Assembly: GCA_023140095.1 (NCBI GenBank)
Contig: JAGLMJ010000018.1
Coordinates: 1 to 14,514 of the forward strand
Length of the DNA stretch: 14,514 bases
Origin: Candidatus Omnitrophota bacterium
Lineage (GTDB): Bacteria; Omnitrophota; Koll11; Zapsychrales; Zapsychraceae
Direction: 5' to 3'
Under the pieces are notes generated by a model. The model was not told the origin of the DNA and did not search any database. It saw only the letters and a program-made list of their open reading frames with translations. Made by a program: the position numbers and the translations under genes. The first letter of the stretch is position 1. Each line of letters begins with the position of its first letter. Below are positions 8,281 through 14,514 of this stretch, piece after piece.

Positions 8281-9530
8281 TTATTGAAGGCGAGAGGCCC
8301 TTAAAGGGCGAAGTTAAGGTCAGCGGATCAAAGAATGCTGCTTTGCCGATCATGGCCGCGACCCTGTTGACCGACGAGCCTTGTGTGTTGCGCAATGTTC
8401 CCCAATTACGGGACACAAAAACGATGATAGCGCTTCTAGAGTCGTTGGGGAAAACCATTGAGGTTGCCGGAGACAAAGTAACGATTTCCTTAAAGGGCAA
8501 ACTGGATCATGTTGCCGATTATAAACTGGTTTCGACGATGCGCGGGTCGTTCTGCGTCTTAGGTCCGCTTCTTGCGAAATTGAAAAAAGCAAAAGTATCG
8601 TTACCCGGCGGGTGTGTTATTGGCATCCGTCCTGTTGATCTGCATCTTAAAGGACTCAAGGCGCTGGGGGCGAAGATCGATATCGCGAACGGTTATGTGA
8701 CGGCGCATGCCCGGCATCTTCGCGGGAGCCATGTGTATTTAGGCGGGATGTTCGGATCGTCGGTCCTGGCGACGGCGAATATTTTAATGGCCGCGACGCT
8801 TGCGAAGGGCCAGACGGTTATTGAAGCTGCGGCCTGTGAACCGGAGATCGAGAATCTCACGCAATTTTTGATCGCGATGGGCGCGAAAATTAAAGGCAAG
8901 GGCAGCCACTGTTTGACGGTCACCGGCGTTAAGAAACTCCGAGGGACGTCGTTTAAAATTATACCCGACCGCATTGAGGCCGGCACCTATATTTTAATGG
9001 CCGCCGCCACGAAGAGTTCGATCTCTTTAAAGAATGGGTGCTATTCGCATTTGATGGTGCTTATTGATAAGCTCAACCAGGCGGGCGTCAAAGTGACCAA
9101 TGAGGAAGGCCTTATAAAAGTCAAGCCGAGGAAATCCATTAAACCCATTGGGATCACCACGCATCCCTATCCGGGATTTCCGACGGACCTGCAGGCGCAG
9201 TTCATGGCGTTTATGTCCGTTACGCAGGGCGTCAGCGTTATTACCGATAAAGTTTATCCGGACCGGTTCATGCATATTGCGGAGTTAAACCGGATGGGAG
9301 CGAATATCCGGCGCGACGGGCCTAACGCGATCGTGCAAGGCATTAAGAAACTCTACGGCGCTCCGGTCATGGCGTCTGACCTTCGGGCTTCGGCGGCCCT
9401 GATCGTCGCCGGCTTGGCGGCCAAGGGAAGAACCGAGATCCACCGCATGTATCACTTAGAGCGCGGTTATGAGGCCCTCGATGAGAAACTTGCGGCTCTC
9501 GGCGCGAAGGTTTACAGGGAAGAGGAATAA
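8268..9530 (+). CDS. murA: UDP-N-acetylglucosamine 1-carboxyvinyltransferase
   Basis: A 420-residue enzyme for the first committed step of peptidoglycan synthesis, transfer of enolpyruvate from PEP to UDP-GlcNAc in the cytoplasm. The substrate-binding KN (22-23) is in [15 protein letters not shown]. The catalytic loop reads [15 protein letters not shown] with Cys116, the residue alkylated by fosfomycin, so the enzyme is predicted to be of the sensitive cysteine type. [27 protein letters not shown] and the C-terminal [14 protein letters not shown] are further EPSP/MurA signatures. The length is normal (about 417-420). The ATG overlaps the prmC stop by 13 nt. A close trpG start 3 nt after its stop suggests read-through into tryptophan genes. 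Confidence 0.97.
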   Translation: MEKLIIEGERPLKGEVKVSGSKNAALPIMAATLLTDEPCVLRNVPQLRDTKTMIALLESLGKTIEVAGDKVTISLKGKLDHVADYKLVSTMRGSFCVLGPLLAKLKKAKVSLPGGCVIGIRPVDLHLKGLKALGAKIDIANGYVTAHARHLRGSHVYLGGMFGSSVLATANILMAATLAKGQTVIEAAACEPEIENLTQFLIAMGAKIKGKGSHCLTVTGVKKLRGTSFKIIPDRIEAGTYILMAAATKSSISLKNGCYSHLMVLIDKLNQAGVKVTNEEGLIKVKPRKSIKPIGITTHPYPGFPTDLQAQFMAFMSVTQGVSVITDKVYPDRFMHIAELNRMGANIRRDGPNAIVQGIKKLYGAPVMASDLRASAALIVAGLAAKGRTEIHRMYHLERGYEALDEKLAALGAKVYREEE

Positions 9531-9532
9531 TC

Positions 9533-10099
9533 ATGATCCTTATGATCGATAATTACGACTCGTTTACGTACAATCTTGTTCAATATTTCGGGGAACTCGG
9601 CGGCGATCTAAAGGTCTACCGCAATGATGCATTGACGCTGCCGCAGATCAAACGCATGCCGATTAGCAAAATTGTTATTTCTCCCGGGCCCGGCCGCCCT
9701 GAAGGGGCGGGGATCTCTGTTGATCTCATTCGCGAATTTGCCGGGACCATTCCGATCCTCGGTGTTTGTTTAGGGCATCAATGTATCGGGTATGCCTATG
9801 GCGGGAAGATCATACGGGCGAAAAAATTAATGCACGGAAAAACATCGATGATCCGCCATAACAACAAGGATATCTTTAGGGCGATCGAAAACCCGTTTGA
9901 AGCCACGCGCTATCATTCTTTAGTGATCGACAAGAAGACCATGCCTAAGTGCCTTGAAGTAACGGCAAGGACAAGCGACGGCGAGATCATGGCCCTTAAG
10001 CACAAAGTTTTTCCGTTATGGGGCGTTCAATTTCATCCCGAATCGATACTGACGACGGAGGGCAAAAGGATCTTGAAGAATTTTCTCAATTTACATTAA
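9533..10099 (+). CDS. trpG: Anthranilate/aminodeoxychorismate synthase glutamine amidotransferase subunit
   Basis: A 188-residue class I glutamine amidotransferase that supplies ammonia to the synthase subunit making anthranilate (TrpE) or aminodeoxychorismate (PabB). It begins [19 protein letters not shown], typical of TrpG/PabA. The oxyanion motif SPGPGRP is at 50-56. The nucleophile is Cys79 in GVCLGHQ. His168 and Glu170 in VQFHPES complete the triad. Length is normal. The gene starts 3 nt after murA, with a purine-rich GAAGAGG upstream. No TrpE or PabB is in the window. The adjacent trpD, trpC and trpF favour tryptophan synthesis, but one subunit often serves both pathways. Confidence 0.93.
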   Translation: MILMIDNYDSFTYNLVQYFGELGGDLKVYRNDALTLPQIKRMPISKIVISPGPGRPEGAGISVDLIREFAGTIPILGVCLGHQCIGYAYGGKIIRAKKLMHGKTSMIRHNNKDIFRAIENPFEATRYHSLVIDKKTMPKCLEVTARTSDGEIMALKHKVFPLWGVQFHPESILTTEGKRILKNFLNLH

Positions 10100-10100
10100 C

Positions 10101-10128
10101 GTAAGGGCGTATTGCAATACGCCCCTAC
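10101..10128. repeat. Near-perfect 28-nt palindrome between trpG and trpD
   Basis: A core of GGGCGTATTGCAATACGCCC (10105-10124) is a perfect 20-nt palindrome. With the flanking GTA and TAC it extends to 28 nt with one mismatched pair. It lies just after the trpG stop, 18 nt before the trpD ATG. Very similar GTAGGGGCGTATTGCAATAC-type palindromes are familiar to me as dispersed intergenic elements in unrelated bacterial genomes; this is recollection, not a search. As RNA it would form a strong hairpin with almost no loop. It has no T tract, so is not a standard terminator. Confidence 0.7.
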
Positions 10129-10146
10129 AACAAGGGATTTGCCAAT

Positions 10147-11169
10147 ATGAAATCTTACATCGAGAAACTACAGAACAAAAAAAATTTAACCCAAGATGAG
10201 ATCGAAGAGATCATGCATGAGATCATGTCGGGGGCGTCGGATGAAAATAATATCGCTGATTTCCTGCTCGCGCTTCGGGAGAAAGGGCCGACGGTTGACG
10301 AAATTACCGGAGCCGCTAAGATCATGCGCAAGTTTGTCGTTGGCATCGACACCAAGCACAAGGATATCTTAGATACGTGCGGGACCGGCGGCGATAAGAA
10401 GAACACGTTTAATATCTCGACGATCGCCGCGCTTGTCGTCGCGGGAGCCGGTGTTGCCGTCGCAAAGCACGGCAATCGGTCGGTTTCCAGTAAATGCGGA
10501 AGCGCGGATGTCCTTGAGGCGCTCGGCGTCAATTTGAATGTTGAACAAGAGCATTTAAGCGCTTGCCTTGATGAGGTTGGGATCGCTTTTTTATTCGCCC
10601 AAAAGCTTCACCCTGCGATGAAAAATGTGGCGTCGGTCCGGAAAAAACTTGGGGTTGAGACGATCTTTAACATTTTAGGGCCGCTGACAAATCCGGCCCG
10701 CGCGACGCATCAGATCATGGGTGTTTATAGCCGGGATCTCGTTGAGCCGATGGTCCAGGTACTCAAAAATTTAGGACTAAAACGCGCGCTGGTCGTCCAC
10801 GGCAGTGATGGCCTGGATGAGATCACGACGACCGACAAGACATTTATCAGCGAATATGACGGCAATGAGGTCATTTCCTATGATATTTCGCCGGATGAAC
10901 TCGGGATAAGCATCGCGCAACCGCGGGATCTCGAAGGCGGGGATCTCGAAACCAATGTCCGTATCTGTGAAGATATCTTGGGCGGCAAAGCCGGGCCGAA
11001 GAGGGATATCGTTCTCATTAATGCCGCCTATGCGCTTTATGTCGCGGGAAAGGTCTCGGATATATCTTCCGGAATGGACCTGGCCAAAGAGACGATCGAT
11101 TCAGGCAAGGCACTGGATAAACTTAACGAATTAAGAAACTTTACACAAAGATTTAAATATACTCTATGA
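10147..11169 (+). CDS. trpD: Anthranilate phosphoribosyltransferase
   Basis: A 340-residue enzyme for the second tryptophan-specific step, joining anthranilate to PRPP to give phosphoribosylanthranilate. The N-terminal helical domain precedes the PRPP-binding glycine motif GTGGD (79-83) in DTCGTGGDKKNTFNIST. KHGNRSVSSKCGSADVLEALGV is the second diagnostic segment, for anthranilate and PRPP contacts. FNILGPLTNPA and VHGSDGLDE are also conserved; the latter carries the metal-binding acidic pair region. Length is typical (about 335-345). An AAGGGA 9 nt upstream is the ribosome-binding site. The last codons and the stop lie inside the left arm of a long hairpin shared with the trpC leader. Confidence 0.96.
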   Translation: MKSYIEKLQNKKNLTQDEIEEIMHEIMSGASDENNIADFLLALREKGPTVDEITGAAKIMRKFVVGIDTKHKDILDTCGTGGDKKNTFNISTIAALVVAGAGVAVAKHGNRSVSSKCGSADVLEALGVNLNVEQEHLSACLDEVGIAFLFAQKLHPAMKNVASVRKKLGVETIFNILGPLTNPARATHQIMGVYSRDLVEPMVQVLKNLGLKRALVVHGSDGLDEITTTDKTFISEYDGNEVISYDISPDELGISIAQPRDLEGGDLETNVRICEDILGGKAGPKRDIVLINAAYALYVAGKVSDISSGMDLAKETIDSGKALDKLNELRNFTQRFKYTL

Positions 11170-11230
11170 GGTTATAATTTGGGATATTATTGAATTCGGA
11201 AAATCTCAATTTGTAACCTCATAGAGTATA
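11158..11230. repeat. 73-nt hairpin element between trpD and trpC
   Basis: The left arm (11158-11185) and right arm (11203-11230) pair along 28 positions, with two G-U wobbles and one T-T mismatch, around a 17-nt loop. The outer 17 bp, TATACTCTATGAGGTTA at 11158-11174 against 11214-11230, are perfect. The left arm includes the trpD stop codon. The right arm ends 8 nt before the trpC ATG, which has no recognisable Shine-Dalgarno. No U tract follows. Both a small inverted-repeat insertion and an mRNA control or processing hairpin would fit. Confidence 0.8.
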
Positions 11231-11238
11231 ACGGTCAA

Positions 11239-12024
11239 ATGTCAGAAGCCTTTTTAGCGAACATCCTGGATTACAAACGGGCTCTTATTAAAGAAAAGCG
11301 CGACTTTTATTTTTCACTAAAATGGAAGGTTAAAAAGTGCGCGCGTCCGCATTTATTCCGGGATATGCTCGCCGGGCCGGGGCAGATCAAGCTGATCGCT
11401 GAGGTCAAAAAGGCCTCGCCTTCAAGGGGGCTTATCCGCGAGGACTTTGATCCGGTGTCGATCGCTAAGATCTACGCGGAAAATAACGCGACGGCTATTT
11501 CTGTTGTGACCGAGGATAAATATTTTCTCGGGAAGCCGGAATTCGTAAAGCAAATAAGCAAGGCCGTCAACATTCCGATCCTGGCCAAAGATTTTATTAT
11601 TGATGAGGGGCAGATCCACGAGGCATTGGCCAATGGGGCGAACGCGGTTCTTTTGATCGTGGCCATATTGGATGATGTCCAGCTTAAGGGGCTGATCGAT
11701 AGGGCGCGTTCTCTGGGCCTTGATTGCCTGGTTGAGATCCATAATACAAATGAACTTAAGCGCGCTTGCGCTGCCGGGGCAGAGATCATCGGCGTGAATA
11801 ATCGCGACTTGCATGCTTTTGTTGTCGATATGCAAACCTGCAAGCGCCTTATCCCGAAGGTCCCGGAAGGAAAAATCATTGTCGGCGAAAGCGGATTTAA
11901 GAAATATTCGGAAGTCAAGGCTTTGAAAAATATCGGAGCTCATGGCGTGCTCATCGGAGAGACGTTCATGAGGGAACAGGACATTGGAAAAAAGATAAGG
12001 AAAGTGCTTTATGGTCAGAGTTAA
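11239..12024 (+). CDS. trpC: Indole-3-glycerol-phosphate synthase
   Basis: A 261-residue TIM-barrel enzyme that converts carboxyphenylamino-deoxyribulose phosphate to indole-3-glycerol phosphate. Family markers in order are AEVKKASPSRGLIREDFDP (the catalytic-lysine strand), ISVVTEDKYFLG, ILAKDFIIDEGQIHEALANGA, CLVEIHNTNEL, IIGVNNRDLHAF and IVGESGFKKYSEV for phosphate binding. The length equals the usual monofunctional enzyme, so it is not the TrpC-TrpF fusion of enteric bacteria. The start is preceded by a strong hairpin and no clear ribosome-binding site, which may lower or condition its translation. The last 14 nt overlap trpF. Confidence 0.96.
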   Translation: MSEAFLANILDYKRALIKEKRDFYFSLKWKVKKCARPHLFRDMLAGPGQIKLIAEVKKASPSRGLIREDFDPVSIAKIYAENNATAISVVTEDKYFLGKPEFVKQISKAVNIPILAKDFIIDEGQIHEALANGANAVLLIVAILDDVQLKGLIDRARSLGLDCLVEIHNTNELKRACAAGAEIIGVNNRDLHAFVVDMQTCKRLIPKVPEGKIIVGESGFKKYSEVKALKNIGAHGVLIGETFMREQDIGKKIRKVLYGQS

Positions 12025-12631
12025 AGTGTGTGGAATAACAAATAGCGAGGATGCCTTAAAAGCCGTTTATTATGGGGCTTGGGCGATAGGTTTTGTTTTT
12101 ACCAAAAAAAGCCCGCGATATATTTCGCCAAGCCGGGCCAGGAAGATCATTGAACAGCTACCGCCTTTTGTGACGCCGGTTGGCGTGTTTGTCGACCAAT
12201 CGGAACGGGCTGTCCGGGACATCTGCAAGTTTACCCGCATAAGCACGGTTCAGTTTCACGGAGAAGAAAAAGCTGTTTATTGCAAGCGATTTACGGATTT
12301 TAAGGTCATCAAGGCGTTCCGTATCGGGAATTATTTTCCTATTGATGTTATTAAAAAGTACAAGGTCGACGCATATTTGTTTGACACTTACGAGAAGGGA
12401 GTTGCCGGCGGAACAGGCAAGGTATTTAATTGGGATATCCTCAAAGAGCATAAAATCGAAAAGCCCGTGATCTTATCGGGCGGCCTCAATGCCGAAAATG
12501 CCCGGGAGGCTCTGGAGGCAACAAAACCCTTTGCGATCGATGTTTCAAGCGGGGTGGAGAAGGCTCCTGGGATCAAAAATCCGCGCCTGATCCGTGGGTT
12601 TTTTGAGGCTGTAAACTTCGTAAGTCGTTGA
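12011..12631 (+). CDS. trpF: Phosphoribosylanthranilate isomerase
   Basis: A 206-residue TIM-barrel isomerase that performs the Amadori rearrangement of phosphoribosylanthranilate, the step between TrpD and TrpC. The start MVRVKVCGIT carries the catalytic cysteine (Cys7). WAIGFVFTKKSPRYISP and VQFHGEE follow. The later LSGGLNAENAREAL and IDVSSGVEKAPGIKNP carry the second catalytic residue (Asp177) and the phosphate loop. The length is typical (about 200-210). The start overlaps trpC by 14 nt, so the pair are probably coupled. It is the last tryptophan gene here; trpB and trpA, which often come next, do not follow. Confidence 0.95.
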   Translation: MVRVKVCGITNSEDALKAVYYGAWAIGFVFTKKSPRYISPSRARKIIEQLPPFVTPVGVFVDQSERAVRDICKFTRISTVQFHGEEKAVYCKRFTDFKVIKAFRIGNYFPIDVIKKYKVDAYLFDTYEKGVAGGTGKVFNWDILKEHKIEKPVILSGGLNAENAREALEATKPFAIDVSSGVEKAPGIKNPRLIRGFFEAVNFVSR

Positions 12632-12652
12632 AAATAAGTCGACTTTAGTCCC

Positions 12653-12681
12653 TTGAAAATTGTTGAGAAATATGGTATTCT
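12653..12681 (+). promoter_or_regulatory. Sigma70-like promoter ahead of the riboswitch
   Basis: TTGAAA (12653-12658) matches five of six bases of the -35 consensus. TATTCT (12676-12681) matches four of six of the -10, with an optimal 17-nt spacer. Transcription would start near 12688, almost at the first base of the 14-bp stem that encloses the RNA element (12687). This agreement supports a separate transcription unit after trpF. No promoter activity is proven. Confidence 0.55.
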
Positions 12682-12686
12682 TACAG

Positions 12687-12866
12687 TAAGCCGATAAAGG
12701 TAAACCCAGGGAAACTTGGGGGCACAAAACTACAGACCTAAATTGTCTGATACCTAAAAGGCCCTAAGAATTGCATTGGGCATCTAAGACATACGAACGG
12801 TTGATGGCGAGATGGTGGCTGAGTTGCCGAAGTGCGGTGAGGGAGACATCCTCCTTTATCGGCTTA
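12687..12866 (+). ncRNA. Candidate cyclic-di-GMP-I (GEMM) riboswitch
   Basis: The region matches the GEMM-I plan. AAGGTAAACC (12697-12706) opens the core. CCCAGG-GAAA-CTTGGG (12705-12720) gives a stem capped by the GNRA tetraloop. GGCACAAAACTACAGACCTAA (from 12721) resembles the CGCAAAGC-tACGGGtCTAA core. GATGGTGGCTGAG (12811-12823) with GTTGCCGAAG (12823-12832) resembles the 3' receptor and closing strand. By alignment to the Vibrio Vc2 RNA, the ligand-contact positions G20, A47 and C92 would be G12700, A12727 and C12827; the G favours c-di-GMP over cGAMP. Two core Gs are A here. The P2 arm is enlarged by inner helices. A perfect 14-bp stem (12687-12700 with 12853-12866) encloses everything. 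A terminator follows directly. Confidence 0.68.
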
Positions 12867-12871
12867 TTTTT

Positions 12872-12911
12872 CTCTTCTTTAAGGGAATGTTCCTTAAGAA
12901 GAGTTTTTTTT
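12872..12911 (+). terminator. Intrinsic terminator, likely the riboswitch expression platform
   Basis: CTCTTCTTTAAGG (12872-12884) pairs with CCTTAAGAAGAG (12892-12903), 12 bp with one bulged T, followed by eight Ts (12904-12911). This is a textbook intrinsic terminator. It lies 5 nt after the stem enclosing the riboswitch and 65 nt before the next start codon. It therefore probably controls read-through into the downstream genes. A clear antiterminator was not identified, so the direction of control cannot be read from the sequence. Confidence 0.85.
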
Positions 12912-12976
12912 GTTCAAAATCGGTCTTTTTATGCCAAATAATTCATAACCCACTGGAAACACTAAAGATAGAGATA

Positions 12977-13462
12977 ATGGAGCAAAAAATCAAAAAAGAA
13001 CATTTAAAAGCCTTTTCAGGGGAACATTTGTACTATGAATTGAATATGTTTTTCGGCCTTAGTAAGCTTTTACGCAAGGGGGTCAATGACCAGTATGTGT
13101 ATAGCGCGATCCTGGAATCGTTCGTTATCCACACCTGCCTTATTCTCGATTTCTTCTATAAACCGCCCCGAAAAGAGGATGATGCCTCGGTTCTCCATTT
13201 TATCGATGATGTCAGGAAATGGAAGAGATTGCGGCCTTCCTATGATAAATATTTCAGGAAATTTCACCGTAGGCGCAGCCGGGAAGTGGTCCATTTAAGC
13301 TACAAGCGCCTGGAAGTTGAGAAGAGCGAGAAATTGTGGAATACAGGAAAGATTGTCCCATCTGTCCGTCAGCTTCTTTCGGTATTTTTCGAGGTGGCCA
13401 ACCCCGAGTTCCTGCATCCCAATATGCACAAGCTAAAGCATCTGATAAAGGAGACCCTATGA
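12977..13462 (+). CDS. Uncharacterised 161-aa protein, possibly HEPN-like
   Basis: The function is not known to me. It is predicted soluble and helical, without a signal peptide or clear membrane segment. The segment SAILESFVIHTCLILDFFYKPP (43-64) and HLSYKRL (106-112) resemble a widespread family of conserved hypothetical proteins with patterns like ESFxIHxRNLxDFxY and HLTYxR. R100-x5-H106 fits the Rx4-6H motif of HEPN ribonuclease domains, but the fold is unproven and the region is simply arginine-rich. The start at 12977 is chosen because an earlier in-frame ATG (12887) lies in the terminator loop; the ribosome-binding site is weak. The stop overlaps the DAHP synthase start by 4 nt, so the two are coupled. 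It lies behind the candidate riboswitch and terminator. Confidence 0.75.
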   Translation: MEQKIKKEHLKAFSGEHLYYELNMFFGLSKLLRKGVNDQYVYSAILESFVIHTCLILDFFYKPPRKEDDASVLHFIDDVRKWKRLRPSYDKYFRKFHRRRSREVVHLSYKRLEVEKSEKLWNTGKIVPSVRQLLSVFFEVANPEFLHPNMHKLKHLIKETL

Positions 13463-14490
13463 GCTTTGAATATGTACAAAAAATCCCTAATGTCGACGAA
13501 ATCCTGGCCGAAATGCCGTTGAGCGAGGATATCAAGCGCATCAAGGCAGAGCGTGACCAAACGATCAAGAATATTTTCAAAGGGGACGACCATAAACTCC
13601 TTTTGATCATAGGCCCATGTTCCGCGGATAGTGAAGATTCCGTCTGCGAGTATGTCGGTAAGCTTGCAGCACTGCAGGAGAAAATTGCCGAGAAAATCGT
13701 CCTTGTGCCGAGGATCTATACCAATAAGCCCCGGACGACGGGCGAAGGCTATAAGGGGATGGCGCATCAGCCCGTCCCGACGGAAGATCCGGACATCGTC
13801 GCGGGCCTCAAGGCGATCCGCAAAATGCACTTGCGCGTGCTGCGCGAATCGCATTTGACGGCGGCCGACGAAATGCTTTATCCGGGCAACTATCCTTATT
13901 TAGCGGATGTCTTAAGTTATGTCGCGATCGGCGCGCGGTCCGTCGAAAATCAACAGCACCGGCTGACGGTCAGCGGCCTGGATATTCCTGCCGGGATGAA
14001 AAATCCGACGAGCGGCGACCTGACCGTTATGCTCAATTCCATTCAAGCGGCGCAAAGGCCGCATGTCTTTATCTATCATGACTGGGAGGTCAAAACGCCG
14101 GGCAATCCGCTGGCGCATTGTATCCTAAGAGGCGCGATGGACAAGGAAGGCAAAAGCATTCCCAATTATCATTATGAAGACATGGTCAAACTGTCGGATA
14201 TGTATCGTAAACGCGGTTTTGAGAACCCCACGATCATCGTCGATACCAATCACGCCAATTCGGATAAGAAATTCGCCGAGCAGCCGCGCATTGCCATGGA
14301 AGTGATCGATAGTCTCAAGAAGTCGGATGAGCTCCGGGGGATCGTCAAGGGGCTTATGATCGAAAGCTATTTGGTCGAAGGCGCGCAAAGCGCCAGCGAG
14401 CGGACATACGGCAAATCGATCACCGATCCCTGCCTCGGCTGGGAAGATTCCCAGCGGCTTGTATTGGATCTGGCCGATTCCCTAACCTGA
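13459..14490 (+). CDS. 3-deoxy-D-arabino-heptulosonate 7-phosphate synthase, class I alpha (AroFGH type)
   Basis: A 343-residue DAHP synthase that condenses PEP with erythrose 4-phosphate, the entry step of the shikimate pathway. It has IIGPCSADSED with metal-ligand Cys54, and VPRIYTNKPRTTGEGYKG, where Lys90-Pro-Arg92-Thr-Thr bind PEP. RESHLTAADEMLYP, GARSVENQQHR, PAGMKNPTSGD and IVDTNHANSDKK follow. Together these mark the E. coli AroF/AroG/AroH group (about 350 residues). The N-terminal extension that carries feedback inhibition is present, so inhibition by an aromatic amino acid is plausible; which one cannot be told. AAAGGAG at 13447-13453 is 5 nt upstream. The ATGA overlap couples it to the 161-aa gene. 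A longer frame from 13336 is rejected. Confidence 0.95.
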   Translation: MSFEYVQKIPNVDEILAEMPLSEDIKRIKAERDQTIKNIFKGDDHKLLLIIGPCSADSEDSVCEYVGKLAALQEKIAEKIVLVPRIYTNKPRTTGEGYKGMAHQPVPTEDPDIVAGLKAIRKMHLRVLRESHLTAADEMLYPGNYPYLADVLSYVAIGARSVENQQHRLTVSGLDIPAGMKNPTSGDLTVMLNSIQAAQRPHVFIYHDWEVKTPGNPLAHCILRGAMDKEGKSIPNYHYEDMVKLSDMYRKRGFENPTIIVDTNHANSDKKFAEQPRIAMEVIDSLKKSDELRGIVKGLMIESYLVEGAQSASERTYGKSITDPCLGWEDSQRLVLDLADSLT

Positions 14491-14503
14491 ACCCGGCTGT
14501 CCT

Positions 14504-14509
14504 AGGAGG
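14504..14509 (+). promoter_or_regulatory. Shine-Dalgarno for a gene beyond the window
   Basis: AGGAGG occurs 13 nt after the DAHP synthase stop and 5 nt before the window ends. It is a perfect ribosome-binding site, so another gene on the same strand, possibly in the same operon, probably starts just outside. Confidence 0.45.
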
Positions 14510-14514
14510 CTGTC

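Noticed and set aside
12687..12911. T-box or tryptophan attenuator for the aromatic gene
   Set aside because: No T-box AGGGTGGNACCGCG sequence, and no short leader peptide with tandem Trp, Phe or Tyr codons. The landmarks fit GEMM-I better.
12812..12976. N-terminal extension of the 161-aa protein back to 12812
   Set aside because: It runs through the 3' half of the riboswitch and the terminator stem, has no ribosome-binding site, and is unlike the rest of the protein. The in-frame ATG at 12887 lies in the terminator loop.
13336..13458. Longer DAHP synthase reading frame starting at 13336
   Set aside because: The extra 41 residues lie wholly inside the upstream gene in another frame and have no family counterpart. 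The ATG at 13459 has AAAGGAG 5 nt upstream and gives the usual length.
1..14514. CRISPR array, tRNA, rRNA, transposase or phage gene
   Set aside because: No regularly spaced direct repeats, no tRNA-like cloverleaf or rRNA segments recognised, and every substantial frame is assigned to a housekeeping or biosynthetic family or one small unknown.

Overview
All recognisable genes in this window lie on the + strand. They form a dense, mostly housekeeping stretch of a bacterial chromosome: DNA polymerase I (polA), glycogen synthase (glgA), dephospho-CoA kinase (coaE), Rho, ribosomal protein L31 (rpmE), release factor RF1 (prfA), the RF methyltransferase (prmC), MurA, four tryptophan genes (trpG, trpD, trpC, trpF), a small uncharacterised protein, and a class I DAHP synthase. 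There are no transposases, phage genes, CRISPR arrays, tRNAs or rRNAs. MurA, cysteine-rich L31 and ADP-glucose-type GlgA indicate a peptidoglycan-making bacterium. The order coaE-rho-rpmE-prfA-prmC-murA, intermediate GC and small hairpins between genes would suit an uncultured lineage such as Omnitrophota. That placement is a guess from gene order, not a phylogenetic result.

Layout. Positions 113-2683 hold polA; its proofreading domain looks catalytically dead and its start has no Shine-Dalgarno. A 73-nt gap with a nested inverted repeat leads to glgA and coaE, which overlap. rho follows with a very strong ribosome-binding site at 4791. A structured 91-nt gap precedes rpmE and may be an L31 leader. 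The run rpmE-prfA-prmC-murA-trpG is tightly packed, with overlaps or 2-nt gaps, and is probably co-transcribed. RF1 and its methyltransferase are neighbours and functional partners. trpG-trpD-trpC-trpF supply four tryptophan-pathway functions; trpE, trpA and trpB are not in the window. A near-perfect 28-nt palindrome sits between trpG and trpD. A 73-nt hairpin of 28 paired positions sits between trpD and trpC and covers the trpD stop codon.

The most interesting part is 12632-12976. A sigma70-like promoter is followed by an RNA that matches the hallmarks of a cyclic-di-GMP-I (GEMM) riboswitch: an AAACC entry, a GAAA-capped stem, a CACAAAAC core, a P2-like arm, and a 3' GTTGCCGAAG. A 14-bp perfect stem encloses it, and an intrinsic terminator with an eight-T tract lies directly downstream. 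The genes behind this switch are a 161-aa uncharacterised, possibly HEPN-like protein and a DAHP synthase, whose reading frames overlap by 4 nt. If the assignment holds, the entry step of aromatic amino-acid biosynthesis would be under second-messenger control, which would be unusual. This rests on pattern recognition and has not been tested with a covariance model.
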